From Sediminivirga luteola (lineage in GTDB: Bacteria; Actinomycetota; Actinomycetes; Actinomycetales; Brevibacteriaceae): 64,000 nucleotides of DNA. This document shows positions 15,801 to 22,098 of this stretch, piece by piece. The notes beneath the pieces were generated by a model. That model was not told the origin of the DNA and did not search any database. It saw only the letters and a list, made by a program, of their open reading frames with translations. Made by a program: the position numbers and the translations under genes. The stretch is from assembly GCF_014639315.1 (NCBI RefSeq), contig NZ_BMFY01000004.1:186001-250000 (forward strand), in the 5' to 3' direction. Numbering within the stretch: position 1 is the first letter of the stretch; the number at the start of each line of letters is the position of its first letter.

Positions 15801-16507
15801 ACCTTGGTCGGCTTCCCGTTGCGGCCAATGACGTCATCGCCGACCCGGATATCACCCATCCTGGCCCACCCGTTAGGGGTGAGCACTTTGGAGGTCAGTG
15901 GCTGGGCAAGCGCTTGGCCGGTGTCCATCACACCGAGGAATCCGGCATAGTGGATCAGTTCCTTGTAGCGGTTCGGGGAGGGCGTGGCCGTGGCGACGAA
16001 CCGGTACGGCACCGCATCGAACAGGCCCATGAACGATTGGAACGTCTTGCTGCCGTAGGAGCGCAGCACGCTCGCTTCGTCCAGCGACACCGCCGTGAAC
16101 CGCCCCGGCGTGAGCTTCCCGTCACGGATGGACTCGTAGTTGGTGACGTAGATCCCCGACCATGCGGGGTCGATCTCCTCATCCCGCCGGACGAACCTTG
16201 TCTCCACGCCGAGGATGTCCCGGGCGTCAGCTGCGATCTCGATCCGCACGCCCAGCGGGCACACGATCAGCCCAGAACCCCCAGCCCGGGCCAGGGTGAG
16301 CCGGAGAGCTTCGAGCTGCATCACCGACTTACCCAGACCGAACCGCGCGAAGATCGCACGCCGGCCACCAGCGACAGCCCACCGCACAATCTGCGCCTGG
16401 TGAGGCTTCAACGCCGGGTGAGTGTCCGCGAGCGCGACCGGGTGCCCTTGCTGGGGTGCCGCGGCGATCTTGTCCCGCAGGAACTCCTCGTAGGTGAGTG
16501 TGGTCAC
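12860..16507 (-). CDS. SNF2-type helicase fused to DNA methyltransferase, with intein
   Basis: The 1215-residue precursor starts at a GTG (16507) behind GGAGGTG. The helicase half shows Walker A (RFGLGKS), motif II (VSLDEAS), motif III (TATPSP) and, after an intein, motif VI (QAVHRIHRFGQT). The C-terminal methyltransferase shows the SAM-binding motif DLVLDPFMGLGTVG and the catalytic-loop motif TSIPF, in place of the usual (D/S/N)PP(Y/F), in the circularly permuted order of N4/N6 amino methylases. Such helicase-methylase fusions occur in phages without a partner nuclease. It probably marks phage DNA against host restriction; the sequence specificity is unknown. It overlaps both neighbours by four bases. 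Confidence 0.88.
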   Translation of the reverse strand: MTTLTYEEFLRDKIAAAPQQGHPVALADTHPALKPHQAQIVRWAVAGGRRAIFARFGLGKSVMQLEALRLTLARAGGSGLIVCPLGVRIEIAADARDILGVETRFVRRDEEIDPAWSGIYVTNYESIRDGKLTPGRFTAVSLDEASVLRSYGSKTFQSFMGLFDAVPYRFVATATPSPNRYKELIHYAGFLGVMDTGQALAQPLTSKVLTPNGWARMGDIRVGDDVIGRNGKPTKVLGVYPQGEKSIYKVTFSDGSSTRCTEDHLWLTRTQYQRNAARKFQLRNPEKSADHYWTVKDTREVMATLRCKSTGSKNHMVPMVEPVQFPEREVPVDPYLLGFLLGDGNFRPTSINFTTADEWVVEHLRDIVARDGLQVVKNEHVRRDGQPNYDYRISAGASGRTGRGHQSNAVLRAARDVGLLTCRAWEKFIPDVYLYNSPEIRLAILQGLMDADGTVSTDERNRTTRLCTTSRQLAEGVQFIAQSLGGTAQIVERNGRTPSGAAGRLQYVVTLRLPNGCVPFRLPRKANLVVERQKYHPVRYIVAVEPDGAEQAQCIAVEDDEHLYVTDDFIVTHNTRFFQRDSTKANNLTLYPHKEREFWLWLNTWACFVQSPADLGLDATGYDLPALHTRFEEVEISIADDTVDRDGQGHIFRSADLGLAEAAREKRLSIAARVARVMELVDEWDGEQVLIWCDLNDEQDAIEKALKARGVSFSSVRGSQSPDRQEELLLEWKAGRTRALVGKPVMLGQGMNLQQARTAIFTGITYKFNDTIQAVHRIHRFGQTRECHVYLIHANSEAGVVQELRQKWQRHEELTDTMSEIIREHGLDPEAIAAELTRSMGVERIEASGEGWTLANNDCVKELALIDDASVGLVVTSIPFANHYEYTPSYNDFGHTDDNPHFWAQMDYLTPELLRVLQPGRIYACHVKDRINFGAVTGAGVPTVSPFHVEAIQHARKHGFDYMGMITVITDVVRENNQTYRLGWSEQCKDGTKVGVGSPEYVLLFHKPQTDRSKGYADVPVTKDKAEYSRARWQVDAHAFWRSSGDRPLTPDELAAMGPDELAKVFTAETLKGVYDYESHVRIGEMLDGRGALPSTFMALAPGSWHPDVWHDVNRMLTLNGEQAKRSVQLHLCPLQFDIVDRLITRYSNEGDLVLDPFMGLGTVGVRALRAGRRARGAELNTGYFMDSVKYLQAEERKRDMPSLFDLTGDGRAAA
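14786..15907 (-). other. Intein (LAGLIDADG, class 3 type) in the helicase domain
   Basis: The insert is 374 residues (precursor residues about 201-574), between TGQAL and TRFFQRDS. Block A reads AQPLTSKVLTPNGW, with no Cys or Ser at position 1. Block B is TRCTEDHLWLT. The homing nuclease motifs are LLGFLLGDG and LQGLMDADG. Blocks F/G are AQCIAVEDDEHLYV to IVTHN, followed by Thr as the first C-extein residue. The Trp after the block B His, the Cys in block F and the Thr before the terminal His-Asn form the WCT triplet that defines class 3 inteins. The exact N-terminal cut could instead be two residues earlier (ALAQPL). Confidence 0.88.
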
Positions 16508-16923
16508 GTGGTCACCTCCTGGTTGGCGATCTCCAGCAGCACATCCGCATGACACGGGGCGTCGAGCCGGCACCAGCACGCCAGATCTCGGCCGCGCAGA
16601 GGGTGAACCCACGCGGCGAACTCGTGTTTGTGGTCGCGGTCCATCACGTCGCAGTACGTGCGGAACAGCTCCACCGCATGTGCCGCGCTGGCATGGGGAT
16701 CAGAGTTCGTTCGGTACAGGTGCACCTTTTCGTTGTCGCTGGTCCCGCGGGTGACTTCACTCATCGCCCGGCTGCGGTACTCCCACCACGCCGGCCCGTA
16801 CGTCGTGCCGCCCCGCCCGTGCCAGGGATTGCCCCACCGGGTGCCGCGGCCGACGTAGATCGTGTCGGCCGGCATGCGCCAGCCCTTCACGAGGCGGCGC
16901 TGGATCCTCCTGGGCGCGTTCAC
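16504..16923 (-). CDS. DUF4326 family protein
   Basis: The 139-residue product has RRIQRRLVKGWRMPADTIYV followed by GRGTRWGNPWHGR, and near the end LACWCRLDAPCHADVLLEIA. These are the two signatures of DUF4326, a phage and bacterial family with a conserved WGNP motif and a CWC-x4-CHA site. No function is established. The GTG at 16923 was chosen because GGGGTG lies just upstream and the conserved domain starts soon after. It overlaps the methylase start by four bases, so the two are probably translated together. Confidence 0.8.
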   Translation of the reverse strand: MNAPRRIQRRLVKGWRMPADTIYVGRGTRWGNPWHGRGGTTYGPAWWEYRSRAMSEVTRGTSDNEKVHLYRTNSDPHASAAHAVELFRTYCDVMDRDHKHEFAAWVHPLRGRDLACWCRLDAPCHADVLLEIANQEVTT

Positions 16924-16946
16924 GCCATCACCCCAAGCTGCGCGTC

Positions 16947-16952
16947 TAGAGT
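16947..16952 (+). promoter_or_regulatory. -10 box of a leaderless promoter
   Basis: TAGAGT, then six bases, then ATG at 16959. This spacing places the transcript start at or within a base of the start codon. The same layout recurs at ten other genes in the window, which is why the short rightward gene behind it is accepted. Confidence 0.55.
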
Positions 16953-16958
16953 GATGCC

Positions 16959-17303
16959 ATGGCAGCTGTGAGACGCCCCAAAAGAGAATCCGTTTCCGAA
17001 CGGCTGGGGCATGAGATCGTCGTCGAGGCCAGTGCCGCCGCGAGTCGCGGAGCACGGACCTTCACCTGCACCGTCGTAACCGGTGAGACCAAGCCCAAGG
17101 GTGGCGTCGTTGGAGAGGGCCAGCTGTACATCGAGTATGAGTACGGCACACTGGTGGATGCGATCGAAAGCTGCGGTTGGTTGCTCCACAGCGTCGACCA
17201 CACCTGGGCTGCAGGCGTCGAGCGCACCCATGGGATGGGTGGGAACTCCGGCAGCTATCCCAGCGGATTCGTTCGAGCGCACATGGTCTTCCGTCGAAGC
17301 TAA
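16959..17303 (+). CDS. Rightward moron-like protein, 114 aa
   Basis: This gene faces right inside a long leftward operon. The product begins MAAVRRPKRESVSERLGHEI. Its body, EGQLYIEYEYGTLVDAIESC then GWLLHSVDHTWAAG, ending SGFVRAHMVFRR, reads like a compact alpha/beta protein resembling small chromosomal actinobacterial proteins with a 'GW.L' turn and a final FRR. A -10 box six bases before the ATG supports a private leaderless promoter. The opposite strand is also open (16920-17372) but its composition is that of a shadow. Function unknown. Confidence 0.6.
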   Translation: MAAVRRPKRESVSERLGHEIVVEASAAASRGARTFTCTVVTGETKPKGGVVGEGQLYIEYEYGTLVDAIESCGWLLHSVDHTWAAGVERTHGMGGNSGSYPSGFVRAHMVFRRS

Positions 17304-17311
17304 CAGCGGTC

Positions 17312-17683
17312 TCAGCATGGTGGCTCCATTCCGACACGCCCCGCGTCTAGCAGGTCTCCCACAGCGGCCCACGCCGCCTCAGCAGTGGGATACTCCACCG
17401 TCCTGACCACCACACCCCCACCCGGCTCCCGCACGGGCAGGTCCACATGCCAGTAGCCGGAGAACGGCGACTGCCACACCCGGATCCGGGGAGCCCCCGT
17501 CAACACCGCCACCGCGATACCGAACAAACGCCGCCGGCTCCGATGCACCCGGACGCTCTCCACGTCATCCCGGCCCTCAGCCAGCCGAGCGAAATCCGCC
17601 TCCGCCGCCGCGGCCGTCCGCAGCAGCCTCACCGCCGCCCGATGCGGCACAGACCTCGGCGGGTCTGTCACAAGTACTGTCAT
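17312..17683 (-). CDS. Hypothetical phage protein, 123 aa
   Basis: It starts MTVLVTDPPRSVPHRAAVRL. A helix (AAAAEADFARLAEGRDDVES) follows, then a strand-rich part with RIRVWQSPFSGYWHVDLPV. The ending PTAEAAWAAVGDLLDAGRVG suggests a small alpha/beta domain. It overlaps the coiled-coil gene above by four bases. Not recognised. Confidence 0.6.
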   Translation of the reverse strand: MTVLVTDPPRSVPHRAAVRLLRTAAAAEADFARLAEGRDDVESVRVHRSRRRLFGIAVAVLTGAPRIRVWQSPFSGYWHVDLPVREPGGGVVVRTVEYPTAEAAWAAVGDLLDAGRVGMEPPC

Positions 17684-17898
17684 TTCCTGCTCCCATAGAT
17701 GTCTCGGACGATCGCTTCCAGCCGCGCCGCCCCCTCTGGGTCCGGTCCGCCGGCTGGCGCCGCCGGTTTCGTTCTCACCGCAGCCCGAGCCTCCGCAGCA
17801 CGACGGCGCTCCCGCTCCCGCCGCAGCCGCGCTTCAAGGCGCTTGTTCTCGCCCTCCAGCCAGTGCACGCGCGCGAAAAGCCGCTCCAAAGTGCTCAC
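17680..17898 (-). CDS. Small coiled-coil protein, 72 aa
   Basis: From the GTG at 17898 (VSTLERLFARVHWLEGENKR) the product is an Arg/Glu-rich heptad region (LEARLRRERERRRAAEARAA) followed by a short Pro/Ala linker and LEAIVRDIYGSRK. The GTG overlaps the WhiB stop by four bases (GTGA). An upstream extension to 17961 runs through the WhiB gene and is not supported. Function unknown. Confidence 0.55.
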   Translation of the reverse strand: MSTLERLFARVHWLEGENKRLEARLRRERERRRAAEARAAVRTKPAAPAGGPDPEGAARLEAIVRDIYGSRK

Positions 17899-18203
17899 GC
17901 GGCCACCCCCACATGTGCGAGGCACACCAGCCCATCCGTAGGGGTGCCACACTCCCCGCACACCGGGACGCCGCGTTCCCGCTCACCGGGTGTGGTGCCG
18001 CCCCAGATCCCGAACCTGTACCCGGTGCGCGCTTCGACAGGCTCGGGGAGAGTCGCGCAGAGCGCCTTGATCGGGCACGCGTCGCACAGCGCTCTCGCTC
18101 GCTCTACCGCGCGGGGGTTCATCTGGTCGGGGAAGAACAGCTCATCCGCGACGGACGCCGGCAAGCGGGCGCAGAGCGCGTCAGAACGGGGGTTCAGCGC
18201 CAT
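17895..18203 (-). CDS. WhiB-family iron-sulfur regulator
   Basis: A 102-residue protein with the four-Cys [4Fe-4S] pattern: an early Cys (SDALCARLP), FFPD, then RARALCDACPIKALCATLPE (Cys-x2-Cys-x5-Cys). The Wbl glycine turn follows as RFGIWGGTTPGERE. The C-terminus adds VCGECGTPTDGLVCLAH, an extra Cys cluster that could bind zinc. Phage Wbl proteins can act on the host main sigma factor and on division or exclusion genes (known from TM4 WhiB). The ATG at 18203 lies 23 bases inside the ssb reading frame. Confidence 0.9.
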   Translation of the reverse strand: MALNPRSDALCARLPASVADELFFPDQMNPRAVERARALCDACPIKALCATLPEPVEARTGYRFGIWGGTTPGERERGVPVCGECGTPTDGLVCLAHVGVAA

Positions 18204-18594
18204 TCGGGTCTCCCCACCCGCCCTGCTGGACTCCTGCATGCTGCTGAGGGGCCCCGCCCTGCTGCCGGGGCGGGTACACCGACACGAAATCCACGAGGAG
18301 TTTGATTGCGGAGCGCTTCTCCCCCGTCTGCTTGTCCTCCCATTCCTCGGTCTGCAGCCGGCCAATCAGCCGGACCCGCTGCCCCTTGGACGCGTTGCCA
18401 AGGGTCTCGGCGTTCTCGTTGAAGGCCGTCGCCCCCAAGAACAGACTCCTGACGGTTTCCCACTCGCCAGACTGATTCCGCCGCGAGTCGTTCGCGGCGA
18501 TGTGGACATTCGCGATCGCCGTCCCAGACGGGGAGAACCGCAGATCCGGGTTGTTCGTGAGGTTTCCTGTGATATCGAGTACAGGCAAAGACAC
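18181..18594 (-). CDS. ssb: Single-stranded DNA-binding protein
   Basis: A 137-residue OB-fold SSB: LDITGNLTNNPDLRFSPSGT, ANVHIAANDSRRNQSGEWET and GQRVRLIGRLQTEEW are the usual strands. A Gln/Gly-rich linker leads to the tip PNGAEPPF, a variant of the DDDxPF tail that recruits repair proteins. It coats single-stranded phage DNA during replication and recombination and sits in the same operon as ERF and the exonuclease. Confidence 0.92.
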   Translation of the reverse strand: MSLPVLDITGNLTNNPDLRFSPSGTAIANVHIAANDSRRNQSGEWETVRSLFLGATAFNENAETLGNASKGQRVRLIGRLQTEEWEDKQTGEKRSAIKLLVDFVSVYPPRQQGGAPQQHAGVQQGGWGDPNGAEPPF

Positions 18595-18596
18595 TT

Positions 18597-18944
18597 TTAT
18601 GCTCCAATCTGGGCGCTCACGAGGGAGCGGCCACCGTTGTCATCCAGGAGCCACGACCGGCCCTGGTAGTCGATCACCGGCACCTCAGCCGGCGTGAGGA
18701 TTCCGTTCCGGGAGACCTTCCAGCCCCTGTCCCGGCCGAGACGGGCGAACTCCGCGTCCGCCTCCAAGCGCGTATTCGAGACGAGACACAGCGTGAGCCA
18801 GTTCGAGAACCGCTCAGCGGCCTTAGATCCACCCATTCCGCGGCTCGCGCGGTGTTGGATCGTCAAGGCATCCCACGCCCCGCAATGGACACACCGGCCA
18901 CCGTCACGCTCGTACACGGTCTTGCGCTGCTTCGCAGTGATCAC
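18597..18944 (-). CDS. HNH endonuclease, small
   Basis: A 115-residue protein. VYERDGGRCVHCGAWDAL gives a Cys-x2-Cys zinc knuckle. LTIQHRASRGMGGSK supplies the HNH His, and FSNWLTLCLVSNTRL the Asn and late segment, although the last canonical His is not plain. The GTG at 18944 overlaps the stop of the gene above (GTGA), so it is preferred over a GTG at 18971. It may be a recombination-associated nuclease of this operon or a free-standing homing nuclease next to ssb. Confidence 0.75.
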   Translation of the reverse strand: MITAKQRKTVYERDGGRCVHCGAWDALTIQHRASRGMGGSKAAERFSNWLTLCLVSNTRLEADAEFARLGRDRGWKVSRNGILTPAEVPVIDYQGRSWLLDDNGGRSLVSAQIGA

Positions 18945-19297
18945 GACTGGCCCACCGCCCCCGCAGCCCACTCCGACCGCACCGCGGCACCCAGAGAGCG
19001 GCCGATCTCCAGTCGATCCCGCAGCACCCGGATGGTCTCCCGAGCCGCGCGGACCTCCGCCTCAGCCAGCTCAGCGGCCAACTCCAGGTCGTAGGACGCG
19101 TCAGCGGCGAGCTGTTTCCGCAGTTCCACCGCCCCGGACGCCTCCAGGAACGCCCTCGTGTAGGCCCGCTTGAAGGCGATGCGGGCGTTGATCGCCTTCT
19201 TATCCAGGCCCGCGATGTCACTCTGAAGCTGGTCCAGGCGCCTGCCGATGTCCTGCAGCTGGATGACGATTTCGCTCTGAGATGGTGGGAGGCTCAT
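18941..19297 (-). CDS. Helical phage protein, 118 aa
   Basis: From the ATG at 19297 the product reads MSLPPSQSEIVIQLQDIGRR and then a long heptad-like region (LDQLQSDIAGLDKKAINARI and further helices to AARETIRVLRDRLEIG). This all-helical form is common just downstream of ERF genes in actinophages. No enzymatic motif. Four-base overlaps on both sides. Confidence 0.6.
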   Translation of the reverse strand: MSLPPSQSEIVIQLQDIGRRLDQLQSDIAGLDKKAINARIAFKRAYTRAFLEASGAVELRKQLAADASYDLELAAELAEAEVRAARETIRVLRDRLEIGRSLGAAVRSEWAAGAVGQS

Positions 19298-19437
19298 GCC
19301 GCACCCACCGACACGTCTGGGGAACGACCGTCGTCGAGCTCGTGCCACTCCACTCGCCGGCGGACCCGCAAGGCCACGTCCCTACCCATCACCCGAGTCA
19401 GGAGCACCCGCTCCACCACGGAGAATCGCGGGTTCAC
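19294..19437 (-). CDS. Hypothetical phage protein, 47 aa
   Basis: A short frame from a GTG at 19437 (VNPRFSVVERVLLTRVMGRD) to a stop at 19294, rich in Val and Arg. Its start overlaps the ERF stop (GTGA) and its stop overlaps the next ATG (ATGA), the signature of genuine genes in this chain. Not recognised. Confidence 0.55.
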   Translation of the reverse strand: MNPRFSVVERVLLTRVMGRDVALRVRRRVEWHELDDGRSPDVSVGAA

Positions 19438-20051
19438 GCCGCCACCCCCTGAGGCTTGTCGGCGGAGAGGTTCTTGATCTCGTCGAGGTAAGCCGCCGGC
19501 GCGCCATTCGCGCTGGCCTGCTGCCAGATAGCGCGGACCTCATCCAGCGTCGCCGCGTCCCTGGCCAGTCCGAGGTAGTCCTCCGGCGGCTGCCACTGCT
19601 GCCGCTGCCGCACAGGCTGCCCCTGAGACTGGGCACGGTCGTAGACTTCCGCATCCGGGTCGGTGTCCTGGGTCGGCAGAGCGAACGCCTGCAGCAAGAA
19701 CGTCCGGAACGCCACACTCATGCACTTCGGCGTGGCCTTGTCGCCGTAGTCATTCGCCTCAGCCGCGACCACACCCGTGAGCGAGTCCCCTTCGGGGCCA
19801 GTGAGGGTGTACTCCACGACCATCCGGCACGCCACACCCTGGGACCCGCTCTTCGAGGTGAAGTGCTCGTAATCCCGGGAGAGGATCTGTGAGGGTCGCA
19901 CTGACACGCCGTGCTTCCGCATCACCGGGGCGAGAGCGTTCACAGTCGCGTCGACGCCGCGGAAGTTGAAGTGCTGCTGCTGGTTCCGCTCGGTCTTCCC
20001 AACTGCGCGGACTTCCTCCATGACCTTGGTGATGGCCTCTTGGATCTTCAC
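19434..20051 (-). CDS. erf: ERF-family single-strand annealing protein
   Basis: The 205-residue product begins KIQEAITKVMEEVRAVGKTE. RNQQQHFNFRGVDATVNALA matches the strongly conserved ERF signature (Y/FxFRGxDxVxxxL), followed by LTGVVAAEANDYGDKATPKC and SVAFRTFLLQAFALPTQD. ERF proteins anneal complementary strands and circularise or recombine phage DNA. It follows the YqaJ exonuclease with a four-base overlap, giving the usual exonuclease plus annealase pair. The C-terminal part carries a variable linker and a helical tail. Confidence 0.92.
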   Translation of the reverse strand: MKIQEAITKVMEEVRAVGKTERNQQQHFNFRGVDATVNALAPVMRKHGVSVRPSQILSRDYEHFTSKSGSQGVACRMVVEYTLTGPEGDSLTGVVAAEANDYGDKATPKCMSVAFRTFLLQAFALPTQDTDPDAEVYDRAQSQGQPVRQRQQWQPPEDYLGLARDAATLDEVRAIWQQASANGAPAAYLDEIKNLSADKPQGVAA

Positions 20052-20920
20052 GCCGCTTCCTCCTTCGCGAACGTCACCGACACCCGCGGATCCGGGGTCT
20101 TGTCGGAGGTCTTCGTGAACTCCTTGGCCAGGGCCGGGTGCGCCTTCTTGAAGCCCGCCTGATCGAACCGCGACGCCGGCTTCGGATGGCTGACTTTCAC
20201 CCGCGCCACCGGAGAGGAGTACTCCCCGCTGTGATGCGCGTCGACCTCCTTCAACAGGAGCTCCTTGACCTCGTCCGCCTCCGCCCGAGCCGACGACGCC
20301 AGGGCCTCCAGCTCCGCGGCGCGCTCGTCGAGGGCGGCGTACTCCCCGAGGAGCCGGTCGACTCCCGTTGGTGGACCCTCCTGCAGGAACCGGTCCGCGG
20401 TCTCCACCAGCTGCCCGATGCGCTCCTCATCGCGGACGATGTTGATCAGGTGGGCGTCGAAGAACTTCGGGCGGAAATCCTCGTGGTACTCCACCGCGAG
20501 GATCGCCTCCTCGGAGTCGGTGACCATGAGCGCCCACTGGATCTGGTCGTAGTAGCCCTTCGGAGCCTGGGACCACTTCTCGCCCTTCCACACGGCGGTC
20601 TTGATCTCGCCGATGATCCCCATCCCCACCAGGTCAGGGGTCGCGGCGTAGCGGGTGCCGTCCTTCTGCAACACCCACGTGTTCGGGTCGAGGCCGTACG
20701 TGTGGAGCTGCCGGGCGATCACAGCCTCCCGCTCGCTCCCCCACTGGGTGTAGCGGTTCCCACCAAACCCCCGGGCGCCGTTCTTCTCCGCCGCGACCGC
20801 GGCCCAGGTCTTCGGGCCACCCGAGGCGAGCCTGGCCACGTCCGTGGCTGTCACGAGGCCGCGGCGGGCTTCGAGCCACGCCTCACGGTCCTCAGAGCTA
20901 GCGATCCGCGTGTACGCCAT
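20048..20920 (-). CDS. YqaJ-type phage recombination exonuclease
   Basis: A 290-residue nuclease of the lambda exonuclease fold. REAWLEARRGLVTATDVARL is the family's opening, AATPDLVG supplies the metal-binding Asp and GEIKTAVWKG the Glu-x-Lys. A C-terminal coiled region (LDERAAELEALASSARAEAD) follows. It would chew DNA ends to make single strands for the ERF protein. Its start overlaps the end of the small membrane gene above by 23 bases. Confidence 0.92.
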   Translation of the reverse strand: MAYTRIASSEDREAWLEARRGLVTATDVARLASGGPKTWAAVAAEKNGARGFGGNRYTQWGSEREAVIARQLHTYGLDPNTWVLQKDGTRYAATPDLVGMGIIGEIKTAVWKGEKWSQAPKGYYDQIQWALMVTDSEEAILAVEYHEDFRPKFFDAHLINIVRDEERIGQLVETADRFLQEGPPTGVDRLLGEYAALDERAAELEALASSARAEADEVKELLLKEVDAHHSGEYSSPVARVKVSHPKPASRFDQAGFKKAHPALAKEFTKTSDKTPDPRVSVTFAKEEAA

Positions 20921-21134
20921 CGCCGTCTCCTTCCAAATCAGAATCGAAATCAGTGAAGAGCTCGTCGAGCACCAGAGCCCCCAAGGTGGTGGCGGTGAGG
21001 ATCAGCACGACCCCAGCCGCCCACACGGTGAAGGTGAACCCCGGAGACGACCAGGACTCCCGCCAGATGAGGAGCGCCCCGCACCAGCCAGTGACCACCG
21101 TCAAGACCGCGAGGATCTTCTGCGACCGGCTCAT
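20898..21134 (-). CDS. Small membrane protein, 78 aa
   Basis: From the ATG at 21134 the product has two likely membrane helices (ILAVLTVVTGWCGALLIW and VWAAGVVLILTATTLGALV) and an acidic C-terminus (DFDSDLEGDGDGVHADR). The ATG overlaps the stop of the Cys-containing small gene by four bases. Function unknown. Confidence 0.6.
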   Translation of the reverse strand: MSRSQKILAVLTVVTGWCGALLIWRESWSSPGFTFTVWAAGVVLILTATTLGALVLDELFTDFDSDLEGDGDGVHADR

Positions 21135-21268
21135 GCCGCCTCCTCCGCGGGGCACGGCCACAGCACCGGCACCTCCACACCCCAGTCCGGGTCCACCTCC
21201 CGGCAGGTCGAGCACACCGGCTCCCCAGACGGGTAATGGGTGACGGGCTCGTGGTCAGTCGCAGTCAC
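21131..21268 (-). CDS. Hypothetical phage protein, 45 aa, Cys-rich
   Basis: A GTG at 21268 opens VTATDHEPVTHYPSGEPVCS, and the rest contains CSTCREVDPDWG and PCPAEE, so a small metal site is plausible. It overlaps the gene above by 14 bases and the gene below by four. Too short to classify; accepted because of the exact fit and Cys pattern. Confidence 0.5.
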   Translation of the reverse strand: MTATDHEPVTHYPSGEPVCSTCREVDPDWGVEVPVLWPCPAEEAA

Positions 21269-21437
21269 GAAGATCACCGTCCAAACCCACGAACCGCGTC
21301 CCAGATATGTGTTTCCCCTCCGCGATGGCGGTCTCCAGCGCCTCCACCCGGCGCCGCATCAGCGTCGCGGTCCGCACCACGAGGATGATCGACACCGCGT
21401 TGGCGATCACCGCCAGGCTGAGAATCACCGTTGCCAT
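21255..21437 (-). CDS. Small membrane protein, 60 aa
   Basis: From the ATG at 21437 the product is one hydrophobic helix (MATVILSLAVIANAVSIILV) followed by a charged helix (TLMRRRVEALETAIAEG). Likely a single-pass membrane protein with its C-terminus in the cytoplasm. It overlaps the genes on both sides. Function unknown. Confidence 0.55.
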   Translation of the reverse strand: MATVILSLAVIANAVSIILVVRTATLMRRRVEALETAIAEGKHISGTRFVGLDGDLRDCD

Positions 21438-21646
21438 GCCAGCCGCCTCTCGAAATTGATGTCCGCCCACACGTCCAGGGCCCGGTCTTCGAGCTGATTC
21501 ACGAGATCCCGCGCTGTGGACTCGTCCAGCAGCACCCGGATCTTCTCCCCGCCGACCGTCAGGCGGAGTTCGGCCACCGGGTCGTCCTCCAACGGGTTCG
21601 GCGGCTCCACGTCCACGTCAGTCACGCGCTTAGCCACGGCCACCAC
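21425..21646 (-). CDS. Hypothetical phage protein, about 73 aa
   Basis: The product contains AELRLTVGGEKIRVLLDEST and ARDLVNQLEDRALDVWADIN, a strand pair then helix. Several GTG codons at 21646, 21643 and 21637 could be the start, so the N-terminus is uncertain by a few residues. It overlaps the 34-residue gene above and the membrane gene below. Not recognised. Confidence 0.5.
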   Translation of the reverse strand: MVAVAKRVTDVDVEPPNPLEDDPVAELRLTVGGEKIRVLLDESTARDLVNQLEDRALDVWADINFERRLAWQR

Positions 21647-21734
21647 CCCAGACCGTCCCCAGCACAGCGGCGATGATCAGCAGAGACAGCACCAGCCCCA
21701 GCAGCCCGCCGGCGATGAAAGGCAGCCACTTCAT
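21630..21734 (-). CDS. 34-residue single-pass membrane peptide
   Basis: The ATG at 21734 overlaps the stop of the excisionase-like gene (ATGA). The product is KWLPFIAGGLLGLVLSLLII followed by a short tail ending GGGRG: one clear membrane helix. Such tiny membrane peptides in early phage operons sometimes act on host membrane proteins, but no role can be assigned. Accepted on the strength of the overlap and the hydrophobic pattern. Confidence 0.5.
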   Translation of the reverse strand: MKWLPFIAGGLLGLVLSLLIIAAVLGTVWGGGRG

Positions 21735-21922
21735 GCCTCTTCACCCCGCAGCCGCTCCAGGTCTTCTGCGACCTCGCGTGGATCGAAGAGGTATCGGCCT
21801 CCGAATGGGACGGCGCGGAGTTTCCCGGCTTTCCTGAGTTCGTAGATCTTGTTCTTGCCGCACCTCAGCCGTTTCGCGACCTCCGGGGCCGTCAGGAGTT
21901 CCTCTGGCAGCGTCTGGTTCAT
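21731..21922 (-). CDS. Excisionase-like MerR-type HTH protein
   Basis: A 63-residue protein: LTAPEVAKRLRCGKNKIYEL followed by RKAGKLRAVPFGGRYLFDP is the helix-turn-helix plus wing of the helix_turn_helix_17 (excisionase) family. In a prophage it would bend att DNA with the integrase during excision, or act as an early regulator. It lies far from the integrase, which is normal when int is in the lysogeny operon. Confidence 0.8.
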   Translation of the reverse strand: MNQTLPEELLTAPEVAKRLRCGKNKIYELRKAGKLRAVPFGGRYLFDPREVAEDLERLRGEEA

Positions 21923-22098
21923 CGCGGTCCCCTCGTCAGACGGGCGAGGTCATCGCCGGAGATGGGCGACCAGGAGCGCTCCCCGTTGAGCCACTGCGCA
22001 GACCACCGGAAGCCATCACCGTCATAGGTGCTGCACACATGGCGTGTCTCATCAGCGACCCTCATCGCCTCCGCCGCGATGCTGCTAAGCGCGCTCAT
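21919..22098 (-). CDS. Hypothetical phage protein, 59 aa
   Basis: From the ATG at 22098: MSALSSIAAEAMRVADETRH, then STYDGDGFRWSAQWLNGERS, ending LARLTRGPR. It overlaps the antirepressor stop by four bases and the excisionase-like start by four. Small and unclassified; probably a minor early protein. Confidence 0.5.
   Translation of the reverse strand: MSALSSIAAEAMRVADETRHVCSTYDGDGFRWSAQWLNGERSWSPISGDDLARLTRGPR

Noticed and set aside
16920..17372. Leftward frame opposite the rightward 114-residue gene
   Set aside because: Shadow-like composition and no ribosome site; the rightward frame has a promoter and a protein-like sequence.
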